A stretch of 64,000 nucleotides of DNA, taken from positions 4,464,001 to 4,528,000 of the forward strand of contig CP108997.1 in assembly GCA_036226585.1 (NCBI GenBank), read 5' to 3'. The number at the start of each line of letters is the position of its first letter. Within the stretch, counting starts at the first letter, position 1. The position numbers and the translations under genes are program-made. The DNA comes from Streptomyces sp. NBC_00708. Its GTDB lineage: Bacteria; Actinomycetota; Actinomycetes; Streptomycetales; Streptomycetaceae. Positions 14,227 through 23,708 of the stretch are shown here, piece after piece. The notes beneath the pieces are model-generated. The model ran no database searches. It saw nothing but the letters and a program-made list of their open reading frames with translations, and was not told where the DNA came from.

Positions 14227-17121
14227 ATGACCACCGCAAGCCACCCCGGCCTCCGTGTCAGGCTCACCGCCCCCGCCCGCACCGTGTGGGCCAAGCACGA
14301 CCGGGGCACCGACGGGTGGTTGCCGTTGTGGCGGCACATGGAGGACAGTGCGGCGGTTGCCGGGTTGCTTTGGGACACGTGGTTGCCCCGCAACGTTCGG
14401 GCGCTCATCAGTTCGGAGCTCCCCGAAGGGGAGCGTGACGGGCGGCGGCTCGCCGTCTGGCTCGCCGGGGTCCACGACATCGGGAAGGCGACGCCCGCCT
14501 TCGCCTGCCAGGTCGATCAGCTCGCCGACTGCATGCGGGACGCCGGGCTGGAGATGCGCTCCGCCAAGGCTCTCGGCCCGGACCGCCGGATTGCCCCGCA
14601 CGGGCTCGCCGGCCAGGCGCTGCTCGGGGAGTGGCTGCGGGAGCGGCACGGCTGGGCCGGGAAGCAGGTCGGTCAGCTGACCGTCGTCGTTGGTGGGCAT
14701 CACGGCGTGCCCCCGGAGGCCGGACAGATCACCGCACTGCAGCGGCACGGGCACCTCTTACGCAGCCCTGGCCCGAGCCGCGAGACCTGGCAGCGCGTGC
14801 AGGGCGAGTTCCTCGACGCCTGCGCCGACGAGTACCACGTACGGGACCGGCTGGATGCTTGGCGGGACGTGCGGCTGCCGCAGACCGCGCAAGTACTGCT
14901 CACTTCGCTCGTGATCGTCGCCGACTGGATCGCAAGCAACGCCGACCTCTTCCCCTACTTCCCGCAGGACGCCGCCCGTAGCAGTGAGGAACGCGTGGCC
15001 GCCGCCTGGCGAGGGCTCGACCTTCCCCGTCCCTGGGCTCCTGAAGAGCCCACCGAGGACGCCCAGCAGCTCATCGGTTCTCGGTTCGGTCTGCCCGACG
15101 GGGCGAAGGCGCGGCCGGTGCAGGAGGCGGCCGTCGAGCTGGCCCGTTCCATGGGCGGACCGGGGCTGATGGTGATCGAGGCGCCCATGGGCGAGGGCAA
15201 GACCGAGGCCGCGCTCGCCGTCGCCGAGATCTTCGCCGCCCTCTCCGGCGCCGGCGGTGTCTTCTTCGCCCTTCCCACCATGGCCACCGGCAACGCGATG
15301 TTCCCCCGTCTGCTGGACTGGATCGACAGGCTCCCCTCAACCTTCGGCGCTCAGCACTCCGTACTCCTCGCTCACTCCAAGGCCGCGCTGAACGAGCACT
15401 TCGCCGACCTCATGCGCGACAGCGCCCAGAAGATCGTCGCCGTCGACCTCGACGCCCCGAAGACGCCGCACGCCGCATCCGCCGAACTCGTCGCGCATGC
15501 CTGGCTGCGGGGACGCAAGAAAGCCATGCTCGCGTCCTTCGTCGCCGGGACCATCGACCAGCTCCTCTTTGCCGGCCTCAAGAGCCGCCACCTGGCGATG
15601 CGTCACCTCGCCGTGGCGGGGAAGGTCGTCGTCATCGACGAGGCGCACGCGTACGACACGTACATGAGCGTCTATCTGGATCGCGTGCTGGCGTGGCTCG
15701 GTGCCTACGGGGTGCCCGTGGTGGTGCTGTCCGCGACTCTTCCCGCTCGCAGGCGGCGTGAACTCGTCGAGGCGTATGCGGGAGCGGCCGCGCGGGAGGA
15801 GGCGTGCGAGGCGGTGGCCGGGGCCACCGCCTATCCGTTGCTCACCGCCGTGAGGCACGGCAACTCGCCGGTCATGCGCACCCCCGGCGCCTCCGGGCGC
15901 GGCACGGACGTCGTTCTCGAGCCGTTCGACGACGACATGGACGTCCTCGTCGAGCGTCTCGCTCACGAACTGGAGGGCGGTGGCTGCGCGCTGGTCGTAC
16001 GCAACACCGTCAAGCGAGTGCTGGAGACGGCGAAGGCGCTCAGGACCAGGTTCGGCGACGAGAACGTGACGGTCGCGCACTCGTGCTTCGTCGACATCGA
16101 CCGGGCCGCCAAGGACGCGTCCCTCCTCAGACGCTTCGGGCCTCCCGGCACGGCACAGGGCCGTCCCCCGGGCCCGCACATCGTCGTGGCCAGCCAGGTG
16201 GCGGAGCAGTCCCTCGATGTCGACTTCGACCTGCTCGTCAGCGATCTCTGCCCGGTCGACCTCCTGCTCCAGCGCATGGGCCGTCTGCACCGCCACCAAC
16301 GCGGCATGGACCAGCAGGACCGTCCCGAGCGGCTTCGTCGCGCCCGCTGTCTGGTCACGGGCGTCGACTGGGATGCCGAGGTGCCTGTGCCCGTACGAGG
16401 GTCGGTCGCCGTGTACGGGGCGTATGCGCTCCTGCGGTCCGCCGCAGCCCTGCTGCCGCACTTCGAGCAGGGGGAGGTTCGTCCCGTACGACTGCCCGAC
16501 GACATCAGCCCCCTGGTTCAGGCCGCGTACGCGGACGACACCGGCGAGCCCGCCGGCTGGGCGGACGCGTTGACCGCCGCGCGCGAACGCTACGAAGACC
16601 ACCGCGCCGATCAGTCCGACCGGGCGTCCGTGTTCCGGCTGGGGAAGGTGGGCGCGCCCGGCAAGCCGCTCTTCGGGTGGGTCGCCGCGGGAGTGGGGGA
16701 CACGGACGACACCCCTGCCGGGCGTGCGCAGGTCCGCGACAGCCGAGAGAACCTGGAGGTCGTCGTGGTGCAGCGGAAGGGCGACGGGACGCTGACGACC
16801 CTCCCGTGGCTCGCTCCCGACCGGCACGGCAAGGCGCTCGGCGGGCTGGAGCTGCCCCGGGATCAGGTGCCGACCCGGCGGGCGGCGAGGGCGGCGGCTA
16901 GTTGTGGGCTGAGGCTGCCGATGCAGTTCTCGTACGCCGACGTCATGGAGCGGGCCATCACCGAACTGGAGGAACTGTACGTGCCCGCCTGGCAGATGAA
17001 GGACAGCCATTGGCTCGCTGGCCAGCTGATTCTCGCGCTCGACGAGGATTGTCAGACCCGGCTGGCAGGCTTTTCCCTGAGCTACAGCGAGAGCGACGGC
17101 CTTGAGGTGACCCGTGACTGA
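14227..17121 (+). CDS. cas3: CRISPR-associated helicase-nuclease Cas3 (type I-E)
   Basis: A 964-residue effector that unwinds and degrades DNA recognised by Cascade. The N-terminal HD nuclease has His37, His83-Asp84 (GVHDIGK), His158-His159 (GGHHG) and ADWIAS (232-237). The SF2 helicase has Walker A APMGEGKT (319-326), DEAH (471-474), SATLP (502-506) and a QRMGRLHRH motif VI. All catalytic residues are present. First gene of an eight-gene plus-strand operon; its 3' end overlaps cas8e by 8 bases. Confidence 0.97.
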   Translation: MTTASHPGLRVRLTAPARTVWAKHDRGTDGWLPLWRHMEDSAAVAGLLWDTWLPRNVRALISSELPEGERDGRRLAVWLAGVHDIGKATPAFACQVDQLADCMRDAGLEMRSAKALGPDRRIAPHGLAGQALLGEWLRERHGWAGKQVGQLTVVVGGHHGVPPEAGQITALQRHGHLLRSPGPSRETWQRVQGEFLDACADEYHVRDRLDAWRDVRLPQTAQVLLTSLVIVADWIASNADLFPYFPQDAARSSEERVAAAWRGLDLPRPWAPEEPTEDAQQLIGSRFGLPDGAKARPVQEAAVELARSMGGPGLMVIEAPMGEGKTEAALAVAEIFAALSGAGGVFFALPTMATGNAMFPRLLDWIDRLPSTFGAQHSVLLAHSKAALNEHFADLMRDSAQKIVAVDLDAPKTPHAASAELVAHAWLRGRKKAMLASFVAGTIDQLLFAGLKSRHLAMRHLAVAGKVVVIDEAHAYDTYMSVYLDRVLAWLGAYGVPVVVLSATLPARRRRELVEAYAGAAAREEACEAVAGATAYPLLTAVRHGNSPVMRTPGASGRGTDVVLEPFDDDMDVLVERLAHELEGGGCALVVRNTVKRVLETAKALRTRFGDENVTVAHSCFVDIDRAAKDASLLRRFGPPGTAQGRPPGPHIVVASQVAEQSLDVDFDLLVSDLCPVDLLLQRMGRLHRHQRGMDQQDRPERLRRARCLVTGVDWDAEVPVPVRGSVAVYGAYALLRSAAALLPHFEQGEVRPVRLPDDISPLVQAAYADDTGEPAGWADALTAARERYEDHRADQSDRASVFRLGKVGAPGKPLFGWVAAGVGDTDDTPAGRAQVRDSRENLEVVVVQRKGDGTLTTLPWLAPDRHGKALGGLELPRDQVPTRRAARAAASCGLRLPMQFSYADVMERAITELEELYVPAWQMKDSHWLAGQLILALDEDCQTRLAGFSLSYSESDGLEVTRD

Positions 17122-18832
17122 GACCGATGAGAACGCGGCCCGCGCGCTGTCGTTCGACCTCACATCGGAGCCATGGATTCCGGTTCTGCGTCTGAACGGC
17201 GAACACGACGAGATGTCGCTGCGGCAGGTATTCGACGAGGCCCGCGGGCTGCGGCGGATCGTCGGTGACCTGCCCACCCAGGAGTTCGCTCTGTTACGAC
17301 TCCTGCTCGCCGTCGGCCACGACGCGCTCGACGGACCCCGGGACACCGATCACTGGGCGGAGTTGTGGGACAACGACGACTGCTTCGCGCCGCTCGGGGA
17401 TTACCTCGATGAGTATCGCGACCGCTTCGACCTCTTGCACGACCGTACGCCGTTCTTCCAGGTGGCCGGGCTGCGCACGGAGAGGGGCGAGGTGGCGTCG
17501 CTCAACCGCATCGTGGCCGACGTGCCCAACGGGGACCCCTTCTTCAGCTCGCGCATGCCGGGCGTCGACCGGCTTACGTACGCGGAGGCCGCCCGCTGGA
17601 TCGTGCACGCGCACGCGTACGACACCTCCGGCATCAAAAGCGGTGTCGTCGGCGACGACCGGGCCAAGAAGGGCAAGGTCTACCCGCTCGGGGTCGGCTG
17701 GGCAGGCAATCTGGGAGGCGTCTTCGCGGAAGGGGAAACGCTGCGGGAAACCCTCCTGCTCAACATGGTGTCGCCCGCGGACACGGTAGGTCTCAGAGAC
17801 TGGGATGCCGGCGACGACCTCCCCGCCTGGCGACGGAAGGCCTGCGGGCCGGGGGCGGAGCCCGTACGTCGTCCCACCGGTGTCCGCGACCTCTACACCT
17901 GGCAGACCCGGCGCATCCAGCTGCACGCGGACGTCGACGGCGTCCACGGCGTGGTACTCGGCTACGGAGACCCGCTCACCGCGCGCAACAAACACGGCTG
18001 TGAACCGATGACCGCCTGGCGGCGCAGCAAGGCGCAGGAGAAGAAGCACGGCGAGGCGACCGCCTATATGCCCCGCGAGCACGACCCAGCCCGCTCGGCA
18101 TGGCGGGGGCTCGAGTCCCTGATCGCCAACAGGGGCGCACCCGCACAGGGCGCGGAAGCCGCCGACTACCTCCCGCCCAGGCTCTTCGAGTGGATCGCAC
18201 AACTGGTGACGGACGACGAGCTGGACGAGGGCTACCTGATCAGGGCGCGGATCGTCGGCGCCCAGTACGGGACGCAGCAGTCGGTGATCGACGAGGTCGT
18301 CGACGACCACGTGTCCATGGCGGTCGTCCTGCTCCACGAACACAAGAGGGAGTACGCGGAGCAGGCGATCAGCGCCGTGGCCGACGCCGACAACGCCGTC
18401 ATGGCACTCGGGGACCTCGCGACGAACCTCGCCCGCGCCGCCGGCACCGAAAGCGACGGCCCCCGGGCCACGGCACGCGACGCGGGATTCCACGTGCTGG
18501 GCTCCCACTACCGGACCTGGCTCGCAGCCCTGGACACCGGCGCGGATCCGTACGCCGCACGCGCCGACTGGCAGAGACAGGTGCACGAGATCGTGTCCCG
18601 GCTGGGCAACGGCCTCATCGACCGGGCCGGCGATGCCGCCTGGCAGGGCGTACTCATCACGGTCAAGTCGCGTACGGAATGGCTGAACGCCGGTCTCGCC
18701 GGCAACTGGTTCCGTCACCGTATCGACAGCTGTCTGGGCCATCCCGCGGATTCCGAACAACCGACGGACACGGGCAGTGGACAAGAGGCCGCCACGCCCG
18801 CCGCCGCGCTTGCCACCAAGGAACACGTATGA
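17114..18832 (+). CDS. cas8e: Cascade large subunit Cas8e (Cse1/CasA)
   Basis: A 572-residue large subunit that reads the PAM and recruits Cas3. The N-terminus FDLTSEPWIPVLRLNGE is the typical Cse1 opening, and length is near the family's 500-570. GTG 17114 overlaps cas3; its stop overlaps cse2 in an ATGA junction. Large subunits diverge quickly, but operon position and the N-terminal motif make the call firm. Confidence 0.95.
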   Translation: MTETDENAARALSFDLTSEPWIPVLRLNGEHDEMSLRQVFDEARGLRRIVGDLPTQEFALLRLLLAVGHDALDGPRDTDHWAELWDNDDCFAPLGDYLDEYRDRFDLLHDRTPFFQVAGLRTERGEVASLNRIVADVPNGDPFFSSRMPGVDRLTYAEAARWIVHAHAYDTSGIKSGVVGDDRAKKGKVYPLGVGWAGNLGGVFAEGETLRETLLLNMVSPADTVGLRDWDAGDDLPAWRRKACGPGAEPVRRPTGVRDLYTWQTRRIQLHADVDGVHGVVLGYGDPLTARNKHGCEPMTAWRRSKAQEKKHGEATAYMPREHDPARSAWRGLESLIANRGAPAQGAEAADYLPPRLFEWIAQLVTDDELDEGYLIRARIVGAQYGTQQSVIDEVVDDHVSMAVVLLHEHKREYAEQAISAVADADNAVMALGDLATNLARAAGTESDGPRATARDAGFHVLGSHYRTWLAALDTGADPYAARADWQRQVHEIVSRLGNGLIDRAGDAAWQGVLITVKSRTEWLNAGLAGNWFRHRIDSCLGHPADSEQPTDTGSGQEAATPAAALATKEHV

Positions 18833-19500
18833 CGACGATCACCACCACCGCTCTGCCGACTCCTCGCAAGCGGGTTGAGGAACTCGCCGGTGCACGCATC
18901 GGCGTGTTCCAACGCGGATACCTGGCCGACGAGTCGAACGCCGTCGCGGCCCTCGCCCGGCTGCGCAGAGGTGCCGGACAGAAGCCGGAGCGCCTGCCCG
19001 ACCTGTGGGCTCTGGTCGACACCTCGCCTCTGCACGTCCCCGCCGACAACGCCCGCGAGCTGAGCGAACCCGAACTCGAACGCGCGGAGAACGCCCTCCA
19101 CACGGCTCTCACGCTGTGGGCGCTGCATCAGCAGTCCCGACGCGACACGGGCATGCATGAACGGGGCGGTCGCGGTAAACCACGCGGCGTCGGCTCCGCC
19201 GTGCGCCGCATGATGAAGCCGGACGAGATCGACGACTCGCTGCGCAAGCGGCTGGTCCGGGCCGGTACGGCGCCGGACCTGTCCACGCTCGCCCAGCGCT
19301 TGCGGGACATCGTTCTGCTGCTGCGCCGCGAGCAGTTCCCCCTCGACTACGCACTGCTCGCCGGGCAGCTCTACACGTGGCAGTGGCCTGACGGCCCTGA
19401 CCGGGTGCGCAGGGAATGGGGGCGGTCCTTCCACGCCCGGCAGGGGGATAAACCGAGGGATGACCTGCAGCCGGGCGACGACGGGCCGGCGGGCGAATGA
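18829..19500 (+). CDS. cse2: Cascade small subunit Cse2/CasB (Cas11e)
   Basis: A 223-residue, Arg-rich helical protein that forms the belly dimer of Cascade and steadies target and non-target strands. The segment GVGSAVRRMMKP and the Arg-rich helices around LRDIVLLLRRE fit the family. The last 25 residues are charged and likely disordered. ATG 18829 lies within the cas8e stop overlap; a longer open frame upstream is a shadow of cas8e. A 91-base gap before cas7e is the longest in the operon. Confidence 0.93.
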   Translation: MTTITTTALPTPRKRVEELAGARIGVFQRGYLADESNAVAALARLRRGAGQKPERLPDLWALVDTSPLHVPADNARELSEPELERAENALHTALTLWALHQQSRRDTGMHERGGRGKPRGVGSAVRRMMKPDEIDDSLRKRLVRAGTAPDLSTLAQRLRDIVLLLRREQFPLDYALLAGQLYTWQWPDGPDRVRREWGRSFHARQGDKPRDDLQPGDDGPAGE

Positions 19501-19591
19501 CACCCGGCTGCCCTCAAGCCCCCTCCGAACCAACGGTGTTCCGCCGAACTCGGCAGCACCCACACATCAGCCAGTACGACAAGGACGCCTC

Positions 19592-20809
19592 GTGAACCGT
19601 TTCTACCTCGATGTCCATGCCCTGCAGACCGTCCCACCGAGCAATCTGAACCGTGACGACACCGGTTCTCCCAAGTCGTCGGTGTACGGGGGAGTACCCC
19701 GCGCCCGGGTCTCCAGCCAGGCGTGGAAGAAGGCCACCCGGGACTACTTCAAGTCCGAGAGCCTCCTCGACCCGAGCGAACTGGGCGTGCGGACCAAGAA
19801 GGTCGTCGAGGTGCTGGCCGACCGGATCCACGAGCGCGACGAGACCATCGACGAGGCAGACGCCCTGGAGTTGGCGGCCGAGGTCATCGCGGCCACGGGG
19901 CTCAAGATCGAGGTCCCCAAGCGCAAGAGCTCTGCGAAGAAGTCGGCCGCAGAGGGAGAGGGGGACGAAGAGACCCAGGATGCGCTGCCCCAGGCCAAGT
20001 ACCTGGTCTTTCTCAGCGCGCGGCAGCTCGACGGACTGGCCCGGTTCGCCGTCGAAGGCGCGGCCGACATCGCGGGCTTCCTGAAGGACAAGGAAAACAA
20101 GGCCCGGGTGAAGCAGATCGCGGACACCCGGCACTCCGTCGACATCGCGCTGTTCGGACGCATGGTCGCGGATGCCACCGACTTCAACGTGGACGCGGCG
20201 GTGCAGGTCGCCCACGCCATCAGCGTCCACCGCGTGGACAACGAGTCCGACTACTACACGGCGGTCGACGACCGCAACAAGGACTCCGAACCGGGCGCCG
20301 GAATGATCGGCACCGTCGACTTCAACTCGGCGACGCTCTACCGATACGCGGCCCTCGGCGTGCACCAGTTGGCGGCCAACCTGGGGGAGGGGCTGCGCGA
20401 GGAGGAGTCCGAGGCGACCCCGGTGCGCCGGGCCGCCGAGGCGTTCGTCCAGGGCTTCGTCGAGTCCCTGCCCACCGGAAAGATCAACACGTTCGGCCAT
20501 CACACGCTGCCCGACGCCGTCGTCGTGAAGCTTCGCACCACCCGGCCCATCAGCTTCGTCGCGGCCTTCGAGGAGCCGGTGCGCGGAGACCTCGGCGGGC
20601 ACATGTCCGAGGCGTGCGCGCGCCTCGCGGAGTACATCCCGGACGTCGAGCGGGCGTACGGCGACGAAGGATCCACCCTCACGTGGGTCCTCCGCGTCGG
20701 TCCGAACACCCGGAAGCTCGCGGGCATCGGTACGGAGTCCCGGAACATCGGCGAACTCGTCGCCTCGGTGGGGCAGGCCGTCGCCGAACGCCTGGAGAAG
20801 CCCGAGTGA
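19592..20809 (+). CDS. cas7e: Cascade backbone subunit Cas7e (Cse4/CasC)
   Basis: A 405-residue RAMP-type protein, six copies of which normally coat the crRNA. It opens NRFYLDVHALQTVPPSNLNR, the Cse4 hallmark, and contains GTVDFNSATLYRYAAL and INTFGHHTLP. A Lys/Glu-rich insert at about residues 110-130 is a likely loop. GTG 19592 follows AAGGA (19581-19585); upstream in-frame codons lie in cse2 and lack support. Confidence 0.95.
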   Translation: MNRFYLDVHALQTVPPSNLNRDDTGSPKSSVYGGVPRARVSSQAWKKATRDYFKSESLLDPSELGVRTKKVVEVLADRIHERDETIDEADALELAAEVIAATGLKIEVPKRKSSAKKSAAEGEGDEETQDALPQAKYLVFLSARQLDGLARFAVEGAADIAGFLKDKENKARVKQIADTRHSVDIALFGRMVADATDFNVDAAVQVAHAISVHRVDNESDYYTAVDDRNKDSEPGAGMIGTVDFNSATLYRYAALGVHQLAANLGEGLREEESEATPVRRAAEAFVQGFVESLPTGKINTFGHHTLPDAVVVKLRTTRPISFVAAFEEPVRGDLGGHMSEACARLAEYIPDVERAYGDEGSTLTWVLRVGPNTRKLAGIGTESRNIGELVASVGQAVAERLEKPE

Positions 20810-21534
20810 GCGTGCTGACCCTGCGGCTCGCGGGTCCTCTCCAGTCATGGGGTTCGTCCGCCCGCTTCACTCGTCGCACCACGGAATCGGCGCCCACGAA
20901 GAGTGGCGTGGTCGGACTCCTCGCGGCTGCGGCAGGCATCGAAAGGGGCGACGACGCGGCGCTTGCTGCCCTGGCCGGCCTGCGGTTCGGTGTCCGGATC
21001 GACCAACCGGGGAGCCGGGTCAGGGACTTCCAGACGGCACACCACGGCGACACCGGCGCTTCCATGCCGCTATCCGAACGCTTCTACCTGGCCGATGCGG
21101 TGTTCGTCGCGGCGGTCGCGGGTGAGACCGGCCTGCTCACGCGCCTGCACGCGGCTCTGCGGGCTCCGGTGTATCCACCGTTCCTCGGCCGCCGTTCCTG
21201 CCCGCCCGCACAGCCGGTGGAGCTGGGGATACGCGACGGGGCTTCGCTCCACCAGGCGTTGGCGGACGAGCCGTGGCAGGCGGCCGCCTGGTATCGCCGT
21301 CGGCACAGGGGCGAGGCGACGGTGTCCCTGACGGTGCTCCGCGAGGCCGACGAGAAGGAGGCCGACGCGGACTACCAGCGCGACCAGCCGCTCAGCTTCT
21401 CCGCCGAGCAACGTCGGCACGCCCTGCGCACGGTGGTCAGCAGGACGGTGACCGTTCCCAACCCGGACGCCGCGCTCCGGCAGGCCGTACGGCCCCGGCA
21501 CGAGCCGTTCGACGCCCTGGAGGAGAGCGTCTGA
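20806..21534 (+). CDS. cas5e: Cascade 5'-handle subunit Cas5e (CasD)
   Basis: A 242-residue RAMP protein that caps the 5' end of crRNA. The N-terminus LTLRLAGPLQSWGSSARF and TESAPTKSGVVGLLAAAAG are typical of Cas5e, as is SERFYLADAVF. GTG 20806 overlaps the cas7e stop by 4 bases and its own stop shares one base with cas6e, so translation is coupled throughout. Confidence 0.95.
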   Translation: MSVLTLRLAGPLQSWGSSARFTRRTTESAPTKSGVVGLLAAAAGIERGDDAALAALAGLRFGVRIDQPGSRVRDFQTAHHGDTGASMPLSERFYLADAVFVAAVAGETGLLTRLHAALRAPVYPPFLGRRSCPPAQPVELGIRDGASLHQALADEPWQAAAWYRRRHRGEATVSLTVLREADEKEADADYQRDQPLSFSAEQRRHALRTVVSRTVTVPNPDAALRQAVRPRHEPFDALEESV

Positions 21535-22304
21535 TGTTCCTGACCCGCTTCCGCATGAACACCGCGCGCACGGGCGCACGCCGACTGCTGTCCTCTCCAC
21601 AGGTGCTGCACGCCGCCGTCATGGCGTCGTTCCCCGGACTCCTGCCGACAGAGCCCGCTGCCGCCGCCGACGGCCCCCGGGTGCTGTGGCGCCTCGACCA
21701 GAACGCGCGGGCCGAGGTACTGCTGTACGTGGTCAGCCCCGACAGGCCCGATCTGACCCACCTGGTGGAACAGGCCGGCTGGCCCGCGGTCGCCGACGCG
21801 CAGTCCCCGGGCTGGCAGACCCGGCCGTACGCTCCGTTCCTCGACCGTCTGGCCAAGGGACAGAAGTGGGCGTTCCGGTTGACCGCCAATCCGGTCCACG
21901 ACATACGGCGTAAGCCGGACGAGCCCCGTAAGCGCACCGCCCACCTCACCCCCGTTCACCAGATGCGGTGGCTCATCGACCGTCAGGAGCGCTGCGGTTT
22001 CCAGGTGGTCGAGAAGCCGCAGAGCGAACGCCTGCTCCCGTCCGGGACCACGCACCGGGGTCACGAGCACCACGGTGACCGGTACCGGCTGACGGTCGGC
22101 GACCGTCGTGGACTTGCCTTCGACAAGGGGCGAGGCGAGGGCAAGCGGCCCGGCCGCGTCAGCATCGTGACCGTGACGTTCGACGGCCATCTGGAGGTGA
22201 GGGACCCGGCCGTGTTCCGGCGGGCACTCACCCGGGGAATCGGCAAGGCGAAGGCGTACGGCTGTGGTCTGCTGACGCTGGCGCCGCTCGACGGAACGGA
22301 CTGA
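21534..22304 (+). CDS. cas6e: CRISPR RNA endonuclease Cas6e (CasE)
   Basis: A 256-residue RAMP nuclease that cuts pre-crRNA 3' of the repeat hairpin. His26 (QVLHAAVM) corresponds to the general-acid histidine of Cas6e enzymes, and the Gly-rich loop GIGKAKAYGCGLLTL is at the C-terminus. The N-terminus is FLTRFRMNTARTGARRLL. It must process hairpins with two loop versions, since the two arrays differ in the loop. Confidence 0.95.
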   Translation: MFLTRFRMNTARTGARRLLSSPQVLHAAVMASFPGLLPTEPAAAADGPRVLWRLDQNARAEVLLYVVSPDRPDLTHLVEQAGWPAVADAQSPGWQTRPYAPFLDRLAKGQKWAFRLTANPVHDIRRKPDEPRKRTAHLTPVHQMRWLIDRQERCGFQVVEKPQSERLLPSGTTHRGHEHHGDRYRLTVGDRRGLAFDKGRGEGKRPGRVSIVTVTFDGHLEVRDPAVFRRALTRGIGKAKAYGCGLLTLAPLDGTD

Positions 22305-22308
22305 GCCG

Positions 22309-23253
22309 ATGGTCACGGTCTCCCAACGCAACGCCCTGACGCCCCGCCACCTGACTCGTACCGGTGAACGGCTGTCCTTCATCTACCTGGAGCGCTGTGT
22401 GGTGCACCGGGACTCCAACGCGATCACGGCCGAGGACGCGGAGGGAACGACCCACATCCCCTCCGCGACGATTGGCACCCTGCTCCTGGGGCCCGGTACC
22501 CGGATCACGCATCAGGCGATGAGTGTGCTGGGCGAGACAGGCGCCGCCGTTGCCTGGGTCGGTGAACAGGGCGTGCGGTACTACGCGGGTGGCCGCGCGC
22601 TGACCCGCTCGTCCGCACTCGCCGAGGCACAGGCGGTCCAGTGGGCCAACGCGCGCAGCCGCCTGTCCGTGGCTCGTGCGATGTACCGGCTGCGCTTCCC
22701 GGACGAGGACCCCGACGGGCTCACCCGCAAAGGGCTCCTCGGCAGTGAGGGCCGCCGGGTGAAGGACTGCTACCGAGCGCAGGCGGCCCGTACGGGCGTC
22801 CGCTGGCGGGGCCGTAAGTACGTCCCTGGCGACTTCTCCGCAGGCGACGCGGTCAACCAGGCGATCACTGCCGCCGCCCAGTGCATGTACGGAGTGGCCC
22901 ATGCGGTCGTCTCCTCCCTCGGGTGCAGCCCTGCCCTGGGCTTCGTCCACTCCGGTCACGAACTCTCCTTCGTCCTTGACATAGCCGACCTGTACAAGAC
23001 GGAGATCGGCATCCCGCTCGCCTTCGACGTGGCTGCGGTAAGCGAGGAGGACGTGGCGTCCCGGACCCGGAGAGCCTTGCGCGACCGCATCAATGAGACT
23101 TCGCTGCTGGACCGGTGCGTGGACGACATCAAGGGCCTGCTGGGCGTGACCAGGGCCCCAGGTGACCGGGATGTGGTCACGCTCCAGAGCGACGGCGGGG
23201 AGACAGTCGCCGCTGGCCGCAACTACGGCGAGCCCGAGGAGATGCTCTGGTGA
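22309..23253 (+). CDS. cas1: CRISPR integrase Cas1 (type I-E)
   Basis: A 314-residue integrase. Active-site residues are Glu147 (LLGSEGRRVK), His214 (FVHSGHE), and Asp224/Asp227 (LDIADLYK), matching E. coli Glu141, His208, Asp218 and Asp221. All are intact, so adaptation is probably functional. It starts 4 bases after cas6e and overlaps cas2. Confidence 0.96.
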   Translation: MVTVSQRNALTPRHLTRTGERLSFIYLERCVVHRDSNAITAEDAEGTTHIPSATIGTLLLGPGTRITHQAMSVLGETGAAVAWVGEQGVRYYAGGRALTRSSALAEAQAVQWANARSRLSVARAMYRLRFPDEDPDGLTRKGLLGSEGRRVKDCYRAQAARTGVRWRGRKYVPGDFSAGDAVNQAITAAAQCMYGVAHAVVSSLGCSPALGFVHSGHELSFVLDIADLYKTEIGIPLAFDVAAVSEEDVASRTRRALRDRINETSLLDRCVDDIKGLLGVTRAPGDRDVVTLQSDGGETVAAGRNYGEPEEMLW

Positions 23254-23609
23254 CGGTGATCGTGCTCACCAACTGCCCGGCCGGCCTCCGGGGCTTCCTC
23301 ACGCGCTGGCTCCTGGAGATCTCGGCGGGCGTCTTCATCGGCAACCCCTCGGCGAGGATCCGCGACGTGCTTTGGGCGGAGGTCCAGCAGTACGCGGACC
23401 AGGGCCGTGCCCTGCTGGCCCACACCACCGACAACGAACAGGGTTTCACCTTCCGCACCCACGACCACAAGTGGCACCCCACCGACCACGAGGGCCTGAC
23501 CCTGATCCGCCGCCCGAACGACCGAGCCCTGACGACTCCGAAACCTTCAGAGGGCCCGAAGCCGGGCTGGAGCAGAGCGGCGAAGAGACGGCGGTTCGGG
23601 AGAGGCTGA
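23250..23609 (+). CDS. cas2: CRISPR adaptation protein Cas2 (type I-E)
   Basis: A 119-residue protein of the Cas2e subfamily that bridges the Cas1 dimers. The opening VIVLTNCPAGLRGFLTRW and EISAGVFIGNPSARIRDVLW are diagnostic. The last 25 residues are a basic tail (ending RAAKRRRFGRG) beyond the 94-residue E. coli protein. GTG 23250 overlaps the cas1 stop. The array leader follows directly. Confidence 0.95.
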   Translation: MTVIVLTNCPAGLRGFLTRWLLEISAGVFIGNPSARIRDVLWAEVQQYADQGRALLAHTTDNEQGFTFRTHDHKWHPTDHEGLTLIRRPNDRALTTPKPSEGPKPGWSRAAKRRRFGRG

Positions 23610-23708
23610 GTGGTTCGAGGTATTCGGTGATGGTCGGGGGCTATGCCGGTTTCAGTGAAAGTGGTGCGGAACGGCTCTGCGGAGCGGTACACATGCAGGT
23701 CGCGAAGG
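23610..23708 (+). promoter_or_regulatory. Leader of the second CRISPR array
   Basis: Between cas2 and the first repeat. TATGCCGGTTTC and AGTGAAAGTGGT (23642-23665) match the main-array leader, and GCAGGTCGCG stands close to the repeat in both. This fixes array orientation as plus and shows both leaders descend from one sequence. Confidence 0.75.

Noticed and set aside
15337..17346. 669-residue minus-strand open frame opposite cas3
   Set aside because: Shadow of cas3; no recognisable domain.
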